Below the pieces are notes generated by a model. It was not told where the DNA came from, did not search any database, and saw only the letters and a program-made list of their open reading frames with translations. A DNA stretch of 5,429 bases from Oscillospiraceae bacterium (GTDB taxonomy: Bacteria > Bacillota > Clostridia > Oscillospirales > Ruminococcaceae). A program made the position numbers and the translations under genes. Positions within the stretch are counted from its first letter, which is position 1. The number at the start of each line of letters is the position of its first letter. The stretch is taken from positions 1 to 5,429 of the forward strand of contig JAIEDJ010000388.1 of assembly GCA_029068025.1 (NCBI GenBank), in the 5' to 3' direction. Shown here piece by piece: positions 4,916 through 5,429 of this stretch.

Positions 4916-5429
4916 ATGACGAATACGACACTCAGCGATATTCTTGAGGAAATGTGCGTTGACAGGGCGCAGGCGTTTAAAGCGTTTAATTGTAAGCGTC
5001 ACTTTTTCTCGCTGCACCACCGTCGGGCAATGAAAAAGATCATCCGTCACAAAACCTCGAGGTTCATTCCGATACGCAGACGGATCGCTGTTCTGCTGAT
5101 CGTGGTCTTTATTGCCGCTATAGGCGTTTCGGCGGGAGCTGATAATTTCGGAGGTCTCAGCACCGAGATACATAAGGACAGTATTGATATTGTTACCGCG
5201 GATTACAAGGATTCCTTGCAGATGATAGAGCACATATATTGCCTTCCCGAGGTTCCCGAAGGCTTTGTACTGACCGATTCAAGTTTGGACAAGATCATGT
5301 ATTATGAAGACTATTGGTTGGATAATAAAATGGTAATATTGATGCAAACAATAAAAAGCAATTTCCATCAATCCCTCAGAGACGGTCAGATCCCCGAAGA
5401 GGTGGATATCAACGGAAAGAGGGGGTTCT
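4916..5429 (+). CDS. DUF4367-like single-pass membrane protein, tandem copy 2, truncated by window edge
   Basis: The frame is open from ATG 4916 to the right edge (171 codons), with no frameshift or stop. It is colinear with copy 1: the same basic cytosolic segment, a membrane helix at about 57-75, and the same Y-C-L-P-E-V-P-E-G-F block. By manual alignment 29 of the first 170 residues differ (about 83% identity). Fourteen of the 29 fall in residues 121-140, where copy 1 reads S-F-D-T-Y-D and copy 2 D-S-S-L-D-K, among other changes. The gene lies 39 bases after copy 1 with no terminator between them and lacks the promoter boxes of copy 1, so it is probably co-transcribed. The end of the DUF4367-like domain lies outside the window, so whether it is intact cannot be judged. 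Confidence 0.85.
   Translation, partial: MTNTTLSDILEEMCVDRAQAFKAFNCKRHFFSLHHRRAMKKIIRHKTSRFIPIRRRIAVLLIVVFIAAIGVSAGADNFGGLSTEIHKDSIDIVTADYKDSLQMIEHIYCLPEVPEGFVLTDSSLDKIMYYEDYWLDNKMVILMQTIKSNFHQSLRDGQIPEEVDINGKRGF

Larger units (their letters stand above)
4141..5429 (+). repeat. Tandem gene duplication, 708-base period
   Basis: Unit 1 begins at GTCACAAA (4141-4148) and unit 2 at GTCACAAA (4878-4885), directly after the stop codon of copy 1. From ATG to ATG the period is 708 bases. The coding parts align without any insertion or deletion over all 170 complete codons compared; the leaders differ by 29 bases (67 against 38 from GTCACAAA to ATG). The right end lies outside the window, so more copies may follow. 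Confidence 0.9.

Noticed and set aside
4172..5233. Matching antisense frames opposite both tandem copies (4172-4621 and 4868-5233)
   Set aside because: They mirror each other only because the sense genes are duplicated; many changes between copies are silent in the sense frame, there is no ribosome site, and the proteins show no domain features.

Overview
The window looks like chromosomal DNA from a Gram-positive gut or rumen Clostridia species, most likely Oscillospiraceae (Ruminococcus-like). The reasons are strong GGAGG-type Shine-Dalgarno sites, AT-rich intergenic DNA around moderately GC-rich genes, SigA-type promoters, a Clostridia-style ECF sigma factor with a single-pass membrane partner, a prokaryotic RING/DUF2628-type membrane protein, and DUF4367-type membrane proteins. 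The genus assignment is inference; there is no rRNA or other marker gene.

There are three transcription units. (1) Minus strand, positions 1658 to 1: a strong extended -10 promoter overlapped by an inverted repeat drives a 334-residue zinc-ribbon/RING plus DUF2628-like membrane protein. This gene is translationally coupled (TGATG) to a GT-C type polytopic membrane glycosyltransferase that runs off the left edge. (2) Minus strand, about 3970 to 1708: an ECF sigma factor overlaps by 4 bases a 515-residue single-pass membrane protein, its likely anti-sigma or sensor partner, whose outer part contains two diverged copies of one domain. A clear Rho-independent terminator follows. (3) Plus strand, from about 4049 past the right edge: a tandem duplication with a 708-base period gives two DUF4367-like single-pass membrane proteins, the second cut by the window edge.

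Units 2 and 3 are divergent, and their predicted promoters sit back to back with only 8 bases between the two -35 boxes, so joint control is plausible. A reasonable reading is an envelope-sensing cassette: ECF sigma, membrane-anchored regulator with a duplicated outer domain, and paired divergent membrane proteins with outer domains. The two tandem copies are about 83% identical over the 170 residues compared, but nearly half of all differences fall in one 20-residue block of the outer domain, which suggests local diversification or recombination. No RNA genes, CRISPR arrays, insertion sequences or phage genes were seen.
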